64,000 bases of DNA from Pseudovibrio brasiliensis (GTDB lineage Bacteria > Pseudomonadota > Alphaproteobacteria > Rhizobiales > Stappiaceae), in the NCBI RefSeq assembly GCF_018282095.1, contig NZ_CP074126.1:2118501-2182500 (forward strand). Reading direction: 5' to 3'. The notes beneath the pieces were generated by a model. It worked only from the letters and a program-made list of their open reading frames with translations. It was not told the DNA's origin and made no database searches. The position numbers and the translations under genes are program-made. Below are positions 26,349 through 34,849 of this stretch, piece by piece (the stretch's first letter is position 1; each line of letters opens with the position of its first letter).

Positions 26349-27321
26349 GCTTAATGTTGAGGGCAGCCGAAAGGGCATATGCAAGCCCGATTGCAGCTTC
26401 AGTTCTGGCGAACAGTCCGGCATTCAACTGAGCCGATGCACGCATTGAGGCACGAGCTGATGCTTTAACCGAAATACGATTGGCATTCCGCAGCCAGTCT
26501 GCTTGGCCAATGTTCAGATCCAAATCGCTTAAATCAACTTTTGCAGTTGGAAGTTTCAGGTTGAGCTGAGGTAGCAATCTGGAGAAGAGCGCCAGTTTTG
26601 CTGTGATGCGTGCCCAGGCCTTGGCGTTTCCTGAGAAAAGACTCTCACCAAATGCCAGCTGAAGAAGACCGATGATGTTCAGTGCAGCGAGAATTTTGAA
26701 AGCTGCTTTCAGATCAAACTTAAATCCAAGATTCCAACGACCAAAATCTGCGAGCATCTTGGCAAGAGCTTTCACATCAGCCTGAGCATGCATATTCAGC
26801 TTCTGTTTCAAGCCCAGATCGACCAGGCCAAGTAATGGCAGATTGATCCTCGCTTTAGGGAGAATGAGATTCAATCGCCCAAGATTCAGATTGAACGGGT
26901 TCAGCCCTAGTCCTTTGATCTGCAAAATAAGCTGGGCAGCAAGCCCTAGTCTTGCAAGGATGTGCCCAGGCAATTTCCCAAGCTGTAATCCAAGTGGGAG
27001 TGCAAACTTTGCGGTCGTTTGCGCGAGCTTCTTCAGCTTTATCTTCGCTGCCGGCAAAGTTGCAGACTCTGTAACACGAAGCGCTAGATCAGCTGCTGCA
27101 GTCAGTCGGTGATTGATACTGGCATTCAGTGCCAGTAACTGCGCAAGGCTGAGGAAATTGAAGGGGCGAAACCGCATGAAGAGATGAGCAGGAGTAACGC
27201 GAAGGGAAGGCCCTTTGATACGGGGGAGCGCTGTTGCTTCGCCTGCTTTGAGTGCCAAGGGCACCAGCAGGTTTAGATTTATATCTGGAATGATATCTGG
27301 GCAAAAACAGAAGCAAGGCAA
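26308..27321 (-). CDS. Unrecognised basic leucine-rich protein with cysteine clusters at both ends
   Basis: A 337-residue protein beginning with TTG at 27321; AAGGAG sits 6 bases upstream, which supports this unusual start. Cys occurs at 3, 5 and 7 (PCFCFCPD) and again at 329, 330 and 333 (KCCSRC), with none between. The body is rich in Leu, Ala, Lys and Asn and poor in acids, with many alternating L-x-L and K-x-L stretches (for example around 145-180). This suggests amphipathic, membrane-active segments, but no regular membrane helix set or signal peptide is seen. Its 3' end overlaps the convergent kinase gene by 41 bases. It is probably co-transcribed with the P450 and the 391-residue gene. 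A T6SS-delivered toxin is one guess; no known family is recognised. Confidence 0.65.
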   Translation of the reverse strand: MPCFCFCPDIIPDINLNLLVPLALKAGEATALPRIKGPSLRVTPAHLFMRFRPFNFLSLAQLLALNASINHRLTAAADLALRVTESATLPAAKIKLKKLAQTTAKFALPLGLQLGKLPGHILARLGLAAQLILQIKGLGLNPFNLNLGRLNLILPKARINLPLLGLVDLGLKQKLNMHAQADVKALAKMLADFGRWNLGFKFDLKAAFKILAALNIIGLLQLAFGESLFSGNAKAWARITAKLALFSRLLPQLNLKLPTAKVDLSDLDLNIGQADWLRNANRISVKASARASMRASAQLNAGLFARTEAAIGLAYALSAALNIKPTTKCCSRCALIF

Positions 27322-27358
27322 TGGGGGCTCCTTCGGCTTGTTCCCGAAAACAAAGGTC

Positions 27359-27389
27359 GCCCCATGTTACAGCACGTGCAACATGGGGC
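27359..27389 (-). other. Intergenic hairpin before the cysteine-ended protein gene
   Basis: A perfect 10-base-pair stem (GCCCCATGTT with its complement) closes an 11-base loop between the 391-residue gene and the next gene. It ends about 26 bases before that gene's AAGGAG site. There is no T run directly after it. It could act as an attenuator or an RNA-processing site. Confidence 0.5.
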
Positions 27390-27395
27390 TGTTTA

Positions 27396-28571
27396 TTAGA
27401 CAGACATCTTCTGTTCGATATCTTTGAGAGCGGCTTCAATAGGTTTCTTAATTGAAACTGAGACCCCAAGTGGGTTCTTCTCAAGCAAATCGATTAGTTT
27501 GTCTGAGTTCATGTGATTGTTGAGCGTTGCGATACTCGCTGAAAGTTTTTTAGCGATGGCATCTTTCTGCTTTGGATCCGCAGCTCCCCATTCCTTCAGG
27601 TTCCCGATCACTGAATCCAGGTTCCCTTGCAGGACACTGGCAGCGCCGGTGAGGGCCTGAGATGGACCTTTTGCCTTGATGAGGCGCATGCGCGGATCAT
27701 CATGGGCTCCCAGTTTAGAGAGAAGACTGCCGATTTCTGCTTCAACATTTGCGCGTTGAACTGTAAACGCCTTGATCGCCGCAAACACCTCTTGCTGATC
27801 AACCTTCGGTGCTTTTGGAGCCTGTGCTAGCAGGGCCAGAACAGCCTTCACACCAGCTTGAGTGCCGGGATCATCGAGCGCTTTAACAGATGCCTGGACA
27901 GCAGCCAGTTGCTGTTTCAAATTGGTATCATATTCATCATCAATACCAAGAGCTTTCTCAACCTTGTGACTGAGTGCTGCCAGAATGGCCGTCAGTTTAT
28001 CGCGAAGGATTTCTTCCTGAGCTGCATCTTCAGCCGCTGCGGCTGCTGCATCTTCAGCAGAAGTATCCTCATCATCTTCAGTGTCTTCCAGATTTTCGCC
28101 ACTGGCAGCAAGCTCTTCATCGGTGAAGGCTTCATCACTGCCTGTGTCTTGAACCTCATCTGTTTCATGAGAGAAAGTATCCAGCAGATGATCCGGGGTC
28201 TCCGCACCTTCCTCCTCAGCATGATCGGAATGAACGACATTGCCATCCTCATCCTTCACATGGATTTTGAAGTTCAGCTTCTGGCTGATAAGGAACTTAC
28301 GCATCATCTTGATAAGGCCTTGGGTCGGCGGCTTACCAATACATTCGATGGTCATTTCCTTACTTTTAATGGTCACAACCCCACACATACTTTTGGGGTT
28401 CTGTGTCTGCTTTTTCACCGCTACCAAAAGCATCTTTGGCTTTTTGCGTGGGTGAATTATCAAAGCGTCGTCTTCCTTTGGATTCTTGTTAGGAGAATAC
28501 GCAAAGTTGACTTCTTGCTTGCGAGCCTTCTGAATGCCTGCTTTGAGCTGTTGTAGTTCTTTAGCGTCCAT
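27396..28571 (-). CDS. Unrecognised 391-aa protein with acidic middle and helical C-terminus
   Basis: Three parts are visible. Residues 1-107 are basic and look like a compact alpha/beta domain (KPKMLLVAVKK, CGVVTIKSKEMTIECIG). Residues about 108-190 are dominated by Asp, Glu, Ala and Ser and are probably disordered. Residues 190-391 are helical with repeated Ala/Leu/Lys heptad-like patterns. No signal peptide or membrane segment is seen. ATG at 28571 follows a GAGG site and starts 29 bases after the P450 stop, so the genes probably form an operon. The layout (globular head, acidic linker, helical tail) would suit an adaptor or secreted protein, but no family is recognised. Confidence 0.75.
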   Translation of the reverse strand: MDAKELQQLKAGIQKARKQEVNFAYSPNKNPKEDDALIIHPRKKPKMLLVAVKKQTQNPKSMCGVVTIKSKEMTIECIGKPPTQGLIKMMRKFLISQKLNFKIHVKDEDGNVVHSDHAEEEGAETPDHLLDTFSHETDEVQDTGSDEAFTDEELAASGENLEDTEDDEDTSAEDAAAAAAEDAAQEEILRDKLTAILAALSHKVEKALGIDDEYDTNLKQQLAAVQASVKALDDPGTQAGVKAVLALLAQAPKAPKVDQQEVFAAIKAFTVQRANVEAEIGSLLSKLGAHDDPRMRLIKAKGPSQALTGAASVLQGNLDSVIGNLKEWGAADPKQKDAIAKKLSASIATLNNHMNSDKLIDLLEKNPLGVSVSIKKPIEAALKDIEQKMSV

Positions 28572-28600
28572 TGGGTGACCTCGGTGTTTGACCTTCCGAC

Positions 28601-29986
28601 CTACTTACTAAACTTCCTTTTGTGTACTTTACATAAAACTGGTCTCGACGGTTTTAAATAAAGAGTACTGTCCGGGCGTACTTCATCTGTATTGACCGTT
28701 TCAAAATCAAACATACTACACAATCTCGCGATTACTTTGATGCCCAGAAATGTGACGTAGCTGGCGCCCGTACACATTCTTGGCCCTAATCCGAACGGAA
28801 AATAGCTCCCCAGCGTTGCCTTTGCTTCCCCGCGAGAAAAGCGATCCGGATCAAACATATCCGGGTTTTCCCAGAAGGAGCGGTGGCGATGGACAACCCA
28901 GGGACTGATAATCACCATGGATTCCTTAGGGATGAGCGTGTCCCCCAGCGTGGTGTCTTCACGGGCTATGCGGGAAAGATACAGAACAGGCGGATAAAGG
29001 CGCAGAACCTCTTTAAACACATCGCGTGTGAAACGAAGACGCGGCAAATGCTCGTAGGAGATGCGACCACAAGCGGTTACCAGCTGAACTTCGGTTCGGA
29101 TACGCTCCACAATCTCCGGACATTGCGCAAGAATATAGACCGACCAGCACAGCGCAGCGGACGTTGTTTCGTGGCTGGAGAGGAAAATGCTCGCGACCTG
29201 ATCAACAAGTTGTGACTTCGTAAAACGCTTACCAGTGGAGGGAACACGCGCTTCCTGGAAGATCTGAAAGAAGTTTTGAGTGTTCGGTGGCTTGTTATAC
29301 ATGTGCTCGTCGATGATCTGGGAAATCACCGCACGCACGTTCTCGGCAGTCTTCAAAGCAGCCTCTGTAAAGGCCGGCTGACCAGTTCCAGAAAAGCGTT
29401 TCAGATCTAACGCAGTCCCTGCAACTTCCTCCTCATACTTCATAATGGAATTGAAACACTGATGCTCCAGCTGAATCTCAATGGGTTTGGAGAACACGCA
29501 GCGAAAGTTGACGTCTGCCACAAGGAAGTTGATTTCCTCAGCCAGTTTAATGGTCTGGCCGGTTTCTGAGTAAGTCAGAAGCCGTTCTACAAAGGAACTC
29601 AGGGCTTCCTGCAAATAACCGAATGAAATCCGAACGCTGGAGTTGGAGAAAATCGGCGCAACCATCTCATGCTGATCCTGCCAGTCAACGCCTTCGGCTG
29701 AAACAAGACCGTTATGCAAAATAGGCTTCAAAAGCTCAGCAATTCCGCCGCCTTTTGGGAAAATAGCTTGTTGTTCTTCTAAAACTCTGGACAGCAGCTT
29801 GGGCTCGTTCACAAGGAACTTGCGGGGATTATCATCGTCGAACTGAAAAATCGCGCACTCGTAGAGCTCCTTAGGAATGACGCCAAGAGGGTCTGAGCTC
29901 AAATAATTGCTGAAGTTTCTCCAGCCTTCTGCGGCTTCTCCCGGATAGGGTGCTGGTGGACGATATAATGAAATCTTGTTTTCCAT
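28601..29986 (-). CDS. Cytochrome P450
   Basis: A soluble 461-residue P450 with all hallmarks: the heme-ligand loop FPFGLGPRMCTG with Cys405, the K-helix motif E-V-L-R at 326-329, and the I-helix motif S-H-E-T-T at 271-275. The usual Ala/Gly before x-E-T-T is Ser, which may matter for oxygen activation. There is no N-terminal membrane anchor, as usual for bacterial P450s. No ferredoxin or reductase gene is adjacent, so it must use electron donors encoded elsewhere. It heads an apparent operon with two unrecognised proteins next to the type VI locus. The substrate cannot be read from the sequence; fatty-acid or terpenoid oxidation are common for this look. Confidence 0.96.
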   Translation of the reverse strand: MENKISLYRPPAPYPGEAAEGWRNFSNYLSSDPLGVIPKELYECAIFQFDDDNPRKFLVNEPKLLSRVLEEQQAIFPKGGGIAELLKPILHNGLVSAEGVDWQDQHEMVAPIFSNSSVRISFGYLQEALSSFVERLLTYSETGQTIKLAEEINFLVADVNFRCVFSKPIEIQLEHQCFNSIMKYEEEVAGTALDLKRFSGTGQPAFTEAALKTAENVRAVISQIIDEHMYNKPPNTQNFFQIFQEARVPSTGKRFTKSQLVDQVASIFLSSHETTSAALCWSVYILAQCPEIVERIRTEVQLVTACGRISYEHLPRLRFTRDVFKEVLRLYPPVLYLSRIAREDTTLGDTLIPKESMVIISPWVVHRHRSFWENPDMFDPDRFSRGEAKATLGSYFPFGLGPRMCTGASYVTFLGIKVIARLCSMFDFETVNTDEVRPDSTLYLKPSRPVLCKVHKRKFSK

Positions 29987-30351
29987 TATCTACATTCATG
30001 TTGCGGCGGAAATTGGAATACTTCCGCACATTTCCCAACATCATCAGCGCGAGCCGACAGGAGAAGTAGGTGAGAACCCATGCGCAATAGTGCTTTGCGG
30101 GAATATAGAACAGCCCCCTTAGAGATTTGCTTTCGGGACTCTGCAAATTTTGTTTGATTACTAATCAAGAGAAAATACTCTGAGTAACCAATGGGTTTAG
30201 CCCTCTGAGCTGCACCCGTAAAAGCAAGCGCCATAGGGCTTTAGCGCTGTTGGAAAGAGCGCGAATGCACAGCGAAAACCGCTCGTAGATGATGTAGGGA
30301 AATGTCTTGTAGCCTTACCTGAATCTAAAAGCAGGCAGCAAAAGCACCGGG
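29987..30351. other. Intergenic region upstream of the P450 gene and downstream of lacI-type gene
   Basis: This 365-base gap lies ahead of the P450 gene and past the 3' end of the regulator gene. Short frames exist (for example 29986-30234 on the minus strand), but they lack a ribosome site and any recognisable motif. The P450 promoter should be here. I see no RNA gene and no clear terminator. Confidence 0.5.
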
Positions 30352-31398
30352 TTACTCAGAATATGTTGGGTTTGGCGCGGCAGTGCTATTCCGCAAAATC
30401 AGACGGCAGCCGAGCTCGACGCGCCGCGCGCTCCGCTCCCCATCAGGCAAGGTCAAAGCTTCTTCCAGAAGGTTTAGAGCGACGTGGCCAATCTCTTCCA
30501 TAGGCACATGGATGGTTGAAAGAGATGGGCTTGAAAGCTCTCCGAACAATGCATTGTCAAAGCCCATAACAGACACGTCATTGGGAATGGAATACCCAAG
30601 GTTCTGCAAGGCCTTCATCGCCCCAAGCGCTACGTTATCCGCTGAACAGAAGAAGGCAGAGTAGGGGGCTGGGCCTTTGTGTTCACTCAGCCAGCGGCTG
30701 AAGTTCTCTTCCACCACATCTTGCTGATAATCGCCCACATCAATGATGTCTGAAAGAGGGGCTTCAAGTCCCGCCTGCCGATAAGCGTCCAGAAAGCCTT
30801 CCATACGCTGCTTGGCGACGCGCCGGTTGCCCCAGGTTAGCAAAGCAATCCGTTTGTGCCCAAGCTGAAGCAGATGATCAGTAGCAAGCTTAGCGCCAAA
30901 GCGATTGCTCGGTGCCACAGTGTCCACGCGCATGGATTGGTCCTGACCACTCAGGATCACGGCAGCCGATGGTAGTTTGTACAGCATATCAATCAGGCAC
31001 TGCCGGTCATCCTGCATCACTGCGATGCCTTGGGGTCTGTGCTTGGCGACAGCCTGAACAATGTTGTCCGGATTGATCTCATCCTCTTCTTCAATCTGAG
31101 GAATAAGCCGAACACCTCGGCTTTGGCATTCCTTCCTGAACGCGTTCAGCATGGTCCACGCCACAAAATTACGGTCAGATTTTGGGAAAGCTTTTTTGGT
31201 GCCAACAAGCAGAACGGTTGAGAGCAGAGAAATGGAAGCTTTGCGTCGTCTCTTCGCCAGATATCCTGTCTCACGGGCAATGCTCAGCACACGTTCCTGC
31301 ACCTCACTGCCAATAGGAGCAGAGGCGTTTAAAACATGAGACACAGTGCTGATTGAGACATTTGCGAGTTTCGCAATTTGCTTGATACCCGTTGCCAC
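30352..31398 (-). CDS. LacI-family transcriptional regulator of the uronate/ABC locus
   Basis: The 348-residue protein has the LacI helix-turn-helix at its N-terminus (IKQIAKLANVSISTVSHVLN, about residues 5-24), a hinge, and a periplasmic-binding-like effector domain. GTG at 31398 is preferred: GGAAG lies just upstream and the HTH then begins at the usual place. ATG codons further upstream would add non-conserved residues. It is transcribed away from the ABC importer/pectinolytic genes, and two matching dyads lie in the shared control region. It therefore probably represses that locus and itself, with an oligosaccharide or uronate derivative as inducer (inferred). Confidence 0.92.
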   Translation of the reverse strand: MATGIKQIAKLANVSISTVSHVLNASAPIGSEVQERVLSIARETGYLAKRRRKASISLLSTVLLVGTKKAFPKSDRNFVAWTMLNAFRKECQSRGVRLIPQIEEEDEINPDNIVQAVAKHRPQGIAVMQDDRQCLIDMLYKLPSAAVILSGQDQSMRVDTVAPSNRFGAKLATDHLLQLGHKRIALLTWGNRRVAKQRMEGFLDAYRQAGLEAPLSDIIDVGDYQQDVVEENFSRWLSEHKGPAPYSAFFCSADNVALGAMKALQNLGYSIPNDVSVMGFDNALFGELSSPSLSTIHVPMEEIGHVALNLLEEALTLPDGERSARRVELGCRLILRNSTAAPNPTYSE

Positions 31399-31438
31399 GA
31401 GACTTCCACCATACATCAATAGGACGGGCAATTATTGA

Positions 31439-31454
31439 ATGAAAAACTTTTCAT
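31439..31454. promoter_or_regulatory. Candidate LacI-family operator 1
   Basis: ATGAAAAACTTTTCAT is a perfect dyad with 7-base arms (ATGAAAA/TTTTCAT) around AC. It lies 41 bases upstream of the regulator's GTG start. The same arms recur at 31674-31689, as expected for autoregulation by the divergently encoded repressor. Confidence 0.7.
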
Positions 31455-31673
31455 GTGCAACGCCTACGTGCGCGCTGTTGTGTATCACTGACACCAAGTA
31501 ATTGATGAATCTGTCTTATCCAATAAATCAATTTGGGCTCAGATCTGAAGCATAATTACGATCCAAAAGTTTATAAATAATTGAAAATAAAAGATATAAG
31601 TGCGATCAATCCACTTTGTGCTGAGGTTGAGGCAGATTGGGCTATCACCTAAATGCAGTCACGAGAGCTAATC

Positions 31674-31689
31674 ATGAAAAAATTTTCAT
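31674..31689. promoter_or_regulatory. Candidate LacI-family operator 2
   Basis: ATGAAAAAATTTTCAT has the same 7-base arms as the site at 31439-31454, here around AA. It lies about 170 bases upstream of the binding-protein gene, on the importer side of the divergent region. The two centres are 235 bases apart, so looping is possible. The surrounding 459-base gap (31399-31857) is otherwise AT-rich without a gene. Confidence 0.7.
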
Positions 31690-31857
31690 AAAGTCGTCTT
31701 GTTGTCAAACGGCGCTCCTGTCATCTTCGCCGGGTAACTGATTGTCAATAAAGGCTGTATTCGGGCTGCCAAGCGCAGTGGTGCGGGCTTGTTGCATAAA
31801 TGGAAGTAACTCGTTTTGCCAGGGAGGATCTGGGAAGGCGAGTTGGGGGAGAATTTG

Positions 31858-33759
31858 ATGAAGAGCGTTACACTCACGTCGATTGCTGCTTTGACGCTGC
31901 CGTTTCTGGCCGCCAATGGCTGGGCCTACAATGAGGCGCCAATGCTCAAGCAGCTGGTCGAAGCCGGGCAATTGCCACCGGTTGAAGAGCGCCTGCCGAA
32001 AAATCCACGCGTCATCCCGGTCTACGACAGCATCGGCACCTATGGCGGTGTTATGAAGCGCGCCTTCAAAGGCCCAAGCGATCGCTGGGGACCAACTAAG
32101 CTCATGGAAGAGCGTGTGGTGGAAACCTACATGGATGGTGAGAAGAACCTGTCCCTTGTTCCGGGCTGGATCGGCGAATACTCCGTGAGTGAAGATGCCC
32201 GCGAGTTTACTTTCAAAATTCGCGAAGGCCTGCGCTGGTCTGATGGCGCGCCGGTCACCACTCGTGACGTGCGCTTTTGGTATGAGGACGTGTTCCTCAA
32301 CGAAGACCTGATGCCATCCATCAAGGCGCTTTACACCTCCAACGGTGTGCCAATGAAGCTGTCTTTTGCCGACGATTACACCTTTGCCGTCTCTTTTGAG
32401 AAGCCATATCCGCTGTTCCTGACCGTTCTGGCCAAGGAAAGCACAGGCCGTCCAGGCCTTGATCGTCCCGGCTTCATCGAGCCATTCCACTACCTCAAGG
32501 ACTACCACCCAACCCACGCTGATCCGACTAAGCTGGACGCGGCCATTGCCAAGTATGGCGCCAAGAAATGGACCGATCTCTGGGATTCAAAGGGGCAGAT
32601 CCAAGCCTGGTGGTTCAATCCGGATATGCCGGTCCTGACTGCATGGCGCGTGAAAACACCGCCGCCTTCTGACACCGTGGTGATGGAACGCAACCCTTAC
32701 TATTACGGCGTGGATGCAGAAGGAAATCAGCTTCCTTACATCGATCAGATCGAGCACCGCCTGTTTCAGGATCCGGAAGCCATCAACTTCATGGCGATCC
32801 AAGGCGAAATTGACCTGCAAAACCGCCACATCAACGTAGCTGACTTCACACTCCTGAAGGAGAACGAAGCTAAGGGCGACTACACCATCGAAAAATGGAC
32901 CAAGGCGCTAACATGGTCGATCATCCCGAACCTCAACTCCGCCGATAAGGTGAAGCAAGCACTGTTCGAGGATATCCGTTTCCGTGAAGCTCTGAACATC
33001 TCAGTGGATCGCGAAACCATCAACGAGCTGGCGTTCTCAGGTCTTGGTGAATCCCGACAGGCCTCCCCAATCTCCGGCTCACCGTTCTACGATGAAGAAG
33101 CAGAAACACGCTGGACAGAATACGATCCCGACAAAGCGGCTGAGCTGCTGGATGCGATCGGTCTTACAGAGCGTGATGATGATGGGTTTCGCCTGATGTC
33201 AGACGGTCGCCGTCTCAGCCTCGTGCTTGAAACCCGTTGGGACATTCAGGGTGAACTTCTCGAAGTGGTTCGCACCTACTGGCAGGACGTTGGAATCGAA
33301 GTGCTCGTTCGCATCATTGATCGCACGCTCTACCAGCAGCACGTTGATACAGCTGACTTCGACATGGTTCTCGACACGTTCGATCGCTCCTCTGTCATCA
33401 CCGCTGACCCGCTCCGCTTCCTCGGTCGCTACGGCTTCGCACCAAGCTACTTCAACTGGTGGAGCACCAACGGCAAATCTGGTGAAGAACCACCCAAAGA
33501 TCACCCGATCCGTGATGTCTGGAAAGCATGGGAGAATGCCCAGACCGCGCACAGCCTGGAAGAGGCAAATGCCTACGCTCAGGAGATGGTGACATTGCAC
33601 AAACAGTACGGCTGGCATGTAGGGCTCGTGGGTGAAACACCAGCGGTCTACGTGCGCAAGAACAGCTTGAAAAACTTCCCTGCGGGGTTCGTCCACGACG
33701 ACGCGTTACGCGGCGTTGGCCTCGCATATCCGCAGCAGCTCTATTTCTCCCAAGATTAA
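31858..33759 (+). CDS. ABC transporter substrate-binding protein, family 5 (peptide/oligosaccharide type)
   Basis: A 633-residue periplasmic binding protein of the SBP_bac_5 (DppA/OppA) family. The start at 31858 follows GGGGGAGA and yields a signal peptide with a hydrophobic core and probable cleavage after G-W-A near residue 23. Family features include FTFKIREGLRWSDGAPVTTRDVRFWYED, DTVVMERNPYYYG and RFREALNISVDRETINELAF. Although this family is named for peptides, members also import oligosaccharides. The downstream GH105, GH28 and kdu genes point to uronate-containing oligosaccharides as the ligand (inferred). It is first in the importer operon. Confidence 0.93.
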   Translation: MKSVTLTSIAALTLPFLAANGWAYNEAPMLKQLVEAGQLPPVEERLPKNPRVIPVYDSIGTYGGVMKRAFKGPSDRWGPTKLMEERVVETYMDGEKNLSLVPGWIGEYSVSEDAREFTFKIREGLRWSDGAPVTTRDVRFWYEDVFLNEDLMPSIKALYTSNGVPMKLSFADDYTFAVSFEKPYPLFLTVLAKESTGRPGLDRPGFIEPFHYLKDYHPTHADPTKLDAAIAKYGAKKWTDLWDSKGQIQAWWFNPDMPVLTAWRVKTPPPSDTVVMERNPYYYGVDAEGNQLPYIDQIEHRLFQDPEAINFMAIQGEIDLQNRHINVADFTLLKENEAKGDYTIEKWTKALTWSIIPNLNSADKVKQALFEDIRFREALNISVDRETINELAFSGLGESRQASPISGSPFYDEEAETRWTEYDPDKAAELLDAIGLTERDDDGFRLMSDGRRLSLVLETRWDIQGELLEVVRTYWQDVGIEVLVRIIDRTLYQQHVDTADFDMVLDTFDRSSVITADPLRFLGRYGFAPSYFNWWSTNGKSGEEPPKDHPIRDVWKAWENAQTAHSLEEANAYAQEMVTLHKQYGWHVGLVGETPAVYVRKNSLKNFPAGFVHDDALRGVGLAYPQQLYFSQD

Positions 33760-33771
33760 ACTGCCTTGCGG

Positions 33772-33812
33772 TTGAGTTGGTGGCGGCGCTCCCGATGCCG
33801 CCACCAGCTCAA
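33772..33812 (+). other. Long hairpin after the binding-protein gene
   Basis: A 16-base-pair stem with one G-T pair (arms 33772-33787 and 33797-33812) and a 9-base loop sits in the 97-base gap between the binding-protein gene and the first permease gene. It has no T run. Such structures commonly protect the upstream message, giving more binding protein than permease. Confidence 0.6.
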
Positions 33813-33856
33813 TACTTCAAAGCTTCCTTGTAAGTACAAAAAAACGGAAAAGGGAA

Positions 33857-34843
33857 ATGGCAGGTTATATTGCGCATCGCCTTTTGTGGTCGATCCCGAC
33901 ATTGATCGTTATTACGATTGCCACATTCGTTATCATTCAGCTTCCTCCTGGAGATTATGTAACGGCATACATTGCTGAACTGGTGGAAACTGGCGAAGTT
34001 ATTGATGCGGAAACAGCTGCTCACATTCGTCATGAGTTTGGTCTGGATCGCCCAATGTACGAGCAGTTCCTGACCTGGATTGGCGGCATTCTGCTCCATG
34101 GTGACTTCGGACTGTCTCTTGACTGGAAACTCCCGGTTTCTGAACTGATCTGGGACCGCATCGGCCTCACACTGATGATCTCTGTGCTCTCATTGTTGAT
34201 GACATGGGCGATCGCTATTCCGATCGGTGTCTATTCTGCGAGCCGTCAGTACTCTTTCTTTGATCACCTCTTCACGGTTCTCGGCTTCCTCGGACGCGGT
34301 ATTCCGGACTTCCTGCTGGCCTTGGTGCTGATGTGGATGGGCTTCCTCTACTTCAATTTCCATGTCGGTGGCTTGTTCTCTCCGGAGTTTGAAAACGCCC
34401 CGTGGTCGATCGCCAAGTTTGTTGATTTGCTCTCCCACCTCTGGGTGCCGGTTCTGGTGCTCTCCACCGGTGGTGCGGCTGGTCTGCTGCGTATCATGCG
34501 CGCCAACATGCTTGAAGAACTCGGCAAACCTTACGTTGAAACTGCCTATGCGCAGGGCCTGAGCGAGCGACAGGTTGTCTGGCGCTATCCGGTTCGCGTT
34601 GCGCTCAATCCGTTCATCTCAACCGTTGGCTGGGCACTGCCAGCACTCATTTCCGGTGATGTGATCACCGCAGTGGTGCTGAACCTGCCGACAACCGGTC
34701 CACTTCTTCTGCGCTCTTTGCAGAACCAGGACATGTATCTGGCCGGTGGCTTCATTCTCATACTTAGCGTCTTCACCATCATTGGCACGTTGCTTTCAGA
34801 CATCCTGCTGGTGCTGACCGATCCACGCATTCGTCATTCGTGA
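33857..34843 (+). CDS. ABC transporter permease, DppB type
   Basis: A 328-residue inner-membrane permease with an N-terminal membrane helix (MAGYIAHRLLWSIPTLIVITIATFVI region), a periplasmic stretch, then five further helices. The EAA loop that contacts the ATPases is visible as ETAYAQGLSERQVVW (about 218-232). It pairs with the DppC-type permease encoded 6 bases downstream and with the two ATPases. Length and layout are standard for the family. Confidence 0.94.
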   Translation: MAGYIAHRLLWSIPTLIVITIATFVIIQLPPGDYVTAYIAELVETGEVIDAETAAHIRHEFGLDRPMYEQFLTWIGGILLHGDFGLSLDWKLPVSELIWDRIGLTLMISVLSLLMTWAIAIPIGVYSASRQYSFFDHLFTVLGFLGRGIPDFLLALVLMWMGFLYFNFHVGGLFSPEFENAPWSIAKFVDLLSHLWVPVLVLSTGGAAGLLRIMRANMLEELGKPYVETAYAQGLSERQVVWRYPVRVALNPFISTVGWALPALISGDVITAVVLNLPTTGPLLLRSLQNQDMYLAGGFILILSVFTIIGTLLSDILLVLTDPRIRHS

Positions 34844-34849
34844 GGCACT

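Noticed and set aside
29986-30234. Possible 82-codon gene directly upstream of the P450 gene
   Set aside because: No ribosome site, no recognisable pattern, and its stop merely abuts the P450 start; kept as intergenic.
31705-32517. Minus-strand frame overlapping the binding-protein gene
   Set aside because: Opposite a signal-peptide-bearing family 5 binding protein; no ribosome site or conserved feature.
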